The position numbers and the translations under genes were made by a program. A stretch of DNA of 5,272 nt from Spirochaetota bacterium (GTDB lineage Bacteria; Spirochaetota; Spirochaetia; DSM-27196; PWMO01), in assembly GCA_009908925.1 (NCBI GenBank), contig JAAAOH010000128.1, forward strand, positions 1 through 5,272, given 5' to 3'. Under the pieces are notes generated by a model. That model was not told where the DNA came from and searched no databases. It worked only from the letters and a program-made list of their open reading frames with translations. Each line of letters opens with the position of its first letter. Within the stretch, counting starts at the first letter, position 1. Shown here in pieces: positions 4,974 through 5,272 of this stretch.

Positions 4974-5009
4974 TTTCGTACCGCACCAATCGGTGCGGAA
5001 CAAACGAAA
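4974..5009 (+). other. Hairpin upstream of the operon terminator
   Basis: CCGCACC (4981-4987) and GGTGCGG (4992-4998) make a perfect 7-bp stem with a four-base loop. An outer stem, TTTCGT (4974-4979) with ACGAAA (5004-5009), could extend it across a small asymmetric bulge. The outer arm shares AAA (5007-5009) with the foot of the terminator stem, so the two structures compete there. It begins seven bases after the stop codon of the FMN-binding lipoprotein and may stabilise the mRNA end. Confidence 0.5.
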
Positions 5010-5044
5010 GGGCCTCCCCGGCGATCCGGGAAGGCCCTTTTTTT
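5007..5044 (+). terminator. Rho-independent terminator of the lipoprotein operon
   Basis: AAAGGGCCT (5007-5015) pairs with AGGCCCTTT (5032-5040), and above one mismatch CCCGG (5017-5021) pairs with CCGGG (5026-5030) around a CGAT loop. Seven T residues (5038-5044) end the structure. On the minus strand the A-tract also gives a partial T-run, so it may stop transcripts from the right-hand gene as well. Confidence 0.92.
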
Positions 5045-5079
5045 GTGTCGGCGCGCGGCGACGGGCGTCACCCCCGGAC

Positions 5080-5109
5080 GGCGGCCGCCGCCTGCGGGCG
5101 CCGGCGCCC
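5080..5109. repeat. GC palindromes after the oxidoreductase gene
   Basis: Two perfect palindromes, GGCGGCCGCC (5080-5089) and GGGCGCCGGCGCCC (5096-5109), lie just past the stop codon of the minus-strand gene. They may form hairpins that help end its transcript, but no T-run accompanies them on that strand. Confidence 0.35.
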
Positions 5110-5115
5110 CGGCCC

Positions 5116-5271
5116 CTACCCGAGCGGTGGCACGTCGACCCAGCGACGCTCGGCCCAGCTCTGCATGCCGAGCTCGGCGAGCTGTACGCCCTTGGCTCCC
5201 TCGAGCAGGGTCCAGGGGAAGGGCTCGTCCGCGGCAACGTGGCGCAGAAAGAGCTCCCACTGCGTTTTGAA
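5116..5271 (-). CDS. Gfo/Idh/MocA-family oxidoreductase, C-terminal end
   Basis: The last 51 residues of a gene entering from the right edge; its stop codon TAG is at 5118-5116 and its start is outside the window. The peptide reads FKTQWELFLRHVAADEPF, then PWTLLEGAKGVQLAELG, MQSWAERRWVDVPPLG. The pattern of a helix ending in H-V, the acidic PFPW turn, the E-G-A-K/R-G-VQLAE helix and a final W-V-x-V/L-P is typical of the closing segment of NAD(P)-dependent sugar or inositol dehydrogenases of this family. The NAD-binding N-terminus is not visible, so the substrate cannot be told. Fragment length limits certainty, though the reading frame is clean and its codon use matches the other genes. Confidence 0.75.
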   Translation of the reverse strand, partial: FKTQWELFLRHVAADEPFPWTLLEGAKGVQLAELGMQSWAERRWVDVPPLG

Positions 5272-5272
5272 C

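Noticed and set aside
4322..5260. 312-codon open frame on the minus strand
   Set aside because: It runs antisense through the FMN-binding lipoprotein and terminator and gives a low-complexity Arg/Ala/Gly-rich product with no recognisable family; the real minus-strand gene at the right edge is in another frame.
1..5272. CRISPR array, insertion sequence, tRNA or rRNA
   Set aside because: No regularly spaced repeats, transposase-like protein, terminal inverted repeats or tRNA cloverleaf were seen on either strand.

Overview
The window is a GC-rich bacterial chromosome segment of ordinary coding density. It holds seven protein-coding genes plus a 51-residue gene end: five are complete on the plus strand or minus strand cores, and a gene is cut at each window edge. 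No RNA genes, mobile elements or CRISPR arrays were seen. The mix suggests an anaerobic or microaerophilic, diderm-like bacterium: a Dps-like thioferritin beside a PerR/Fur regulator, lipoproteins with spirochaete-style lipoboxes, and a dihydroorotate-dehydrogenase-like paralogue. A free-living member of the Spirochaetia fits best, but this is an inference from gene content and protein feel, not a proven assignment.

Layout. Positions 2-262 (+) are the C-terminus of a FabF-type beta-ketoacyl-ACP synthase. It converges on a Dps-like ferritin (340-984, -). That gene is divergent from a Fur/PerR-family regulator (1094-1540, +), and the 109 bp between them carry back-to-back promoters and a perfect inverted repeat, ATTAGAC-GCA-GTCTAAT, that covers the ferritin -10 box. 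The regulator overlaps an M19 membrane-dipeptidase-type hydrolase (1537-2568, +) by ATGA. After a GC hairpin comes a monocistronic dihydroorotate-dehydrogenase-like protein (2711-3706, +), closed by another GC hairpin. An AT-rich promoter island then drives a two-gene lipoprotein operon: a rhodanese-domain lipoprotein (3850-4377) and a small lipoprotein with an FMN-attachment motif (4382-4966). A canonical terminator (5007-5044) follows, and the end of a Gfo/Idh/MocA oxidoreductase enters from the right (5116-5271, -).

How the parts may work together. The regulator and ferritin form a peroxide-response pair: metal-loaded PerR would sit on the operator and block the ferritin promoter until peroxide inactivates it. 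The two lipoproteins look like an envelope redox module combining a sulfur-handling rhodanese with a covalently flavinylated electron carrier; this pairing is the least explained part of the window. Two plus-strand promoters (for the regulator and for the DHODH-like gene) place the -10 box exactly six bases before the ATG, which predicts leaderless mRNAs. The remaining genes are housekeeping or isolated metabolic genes.
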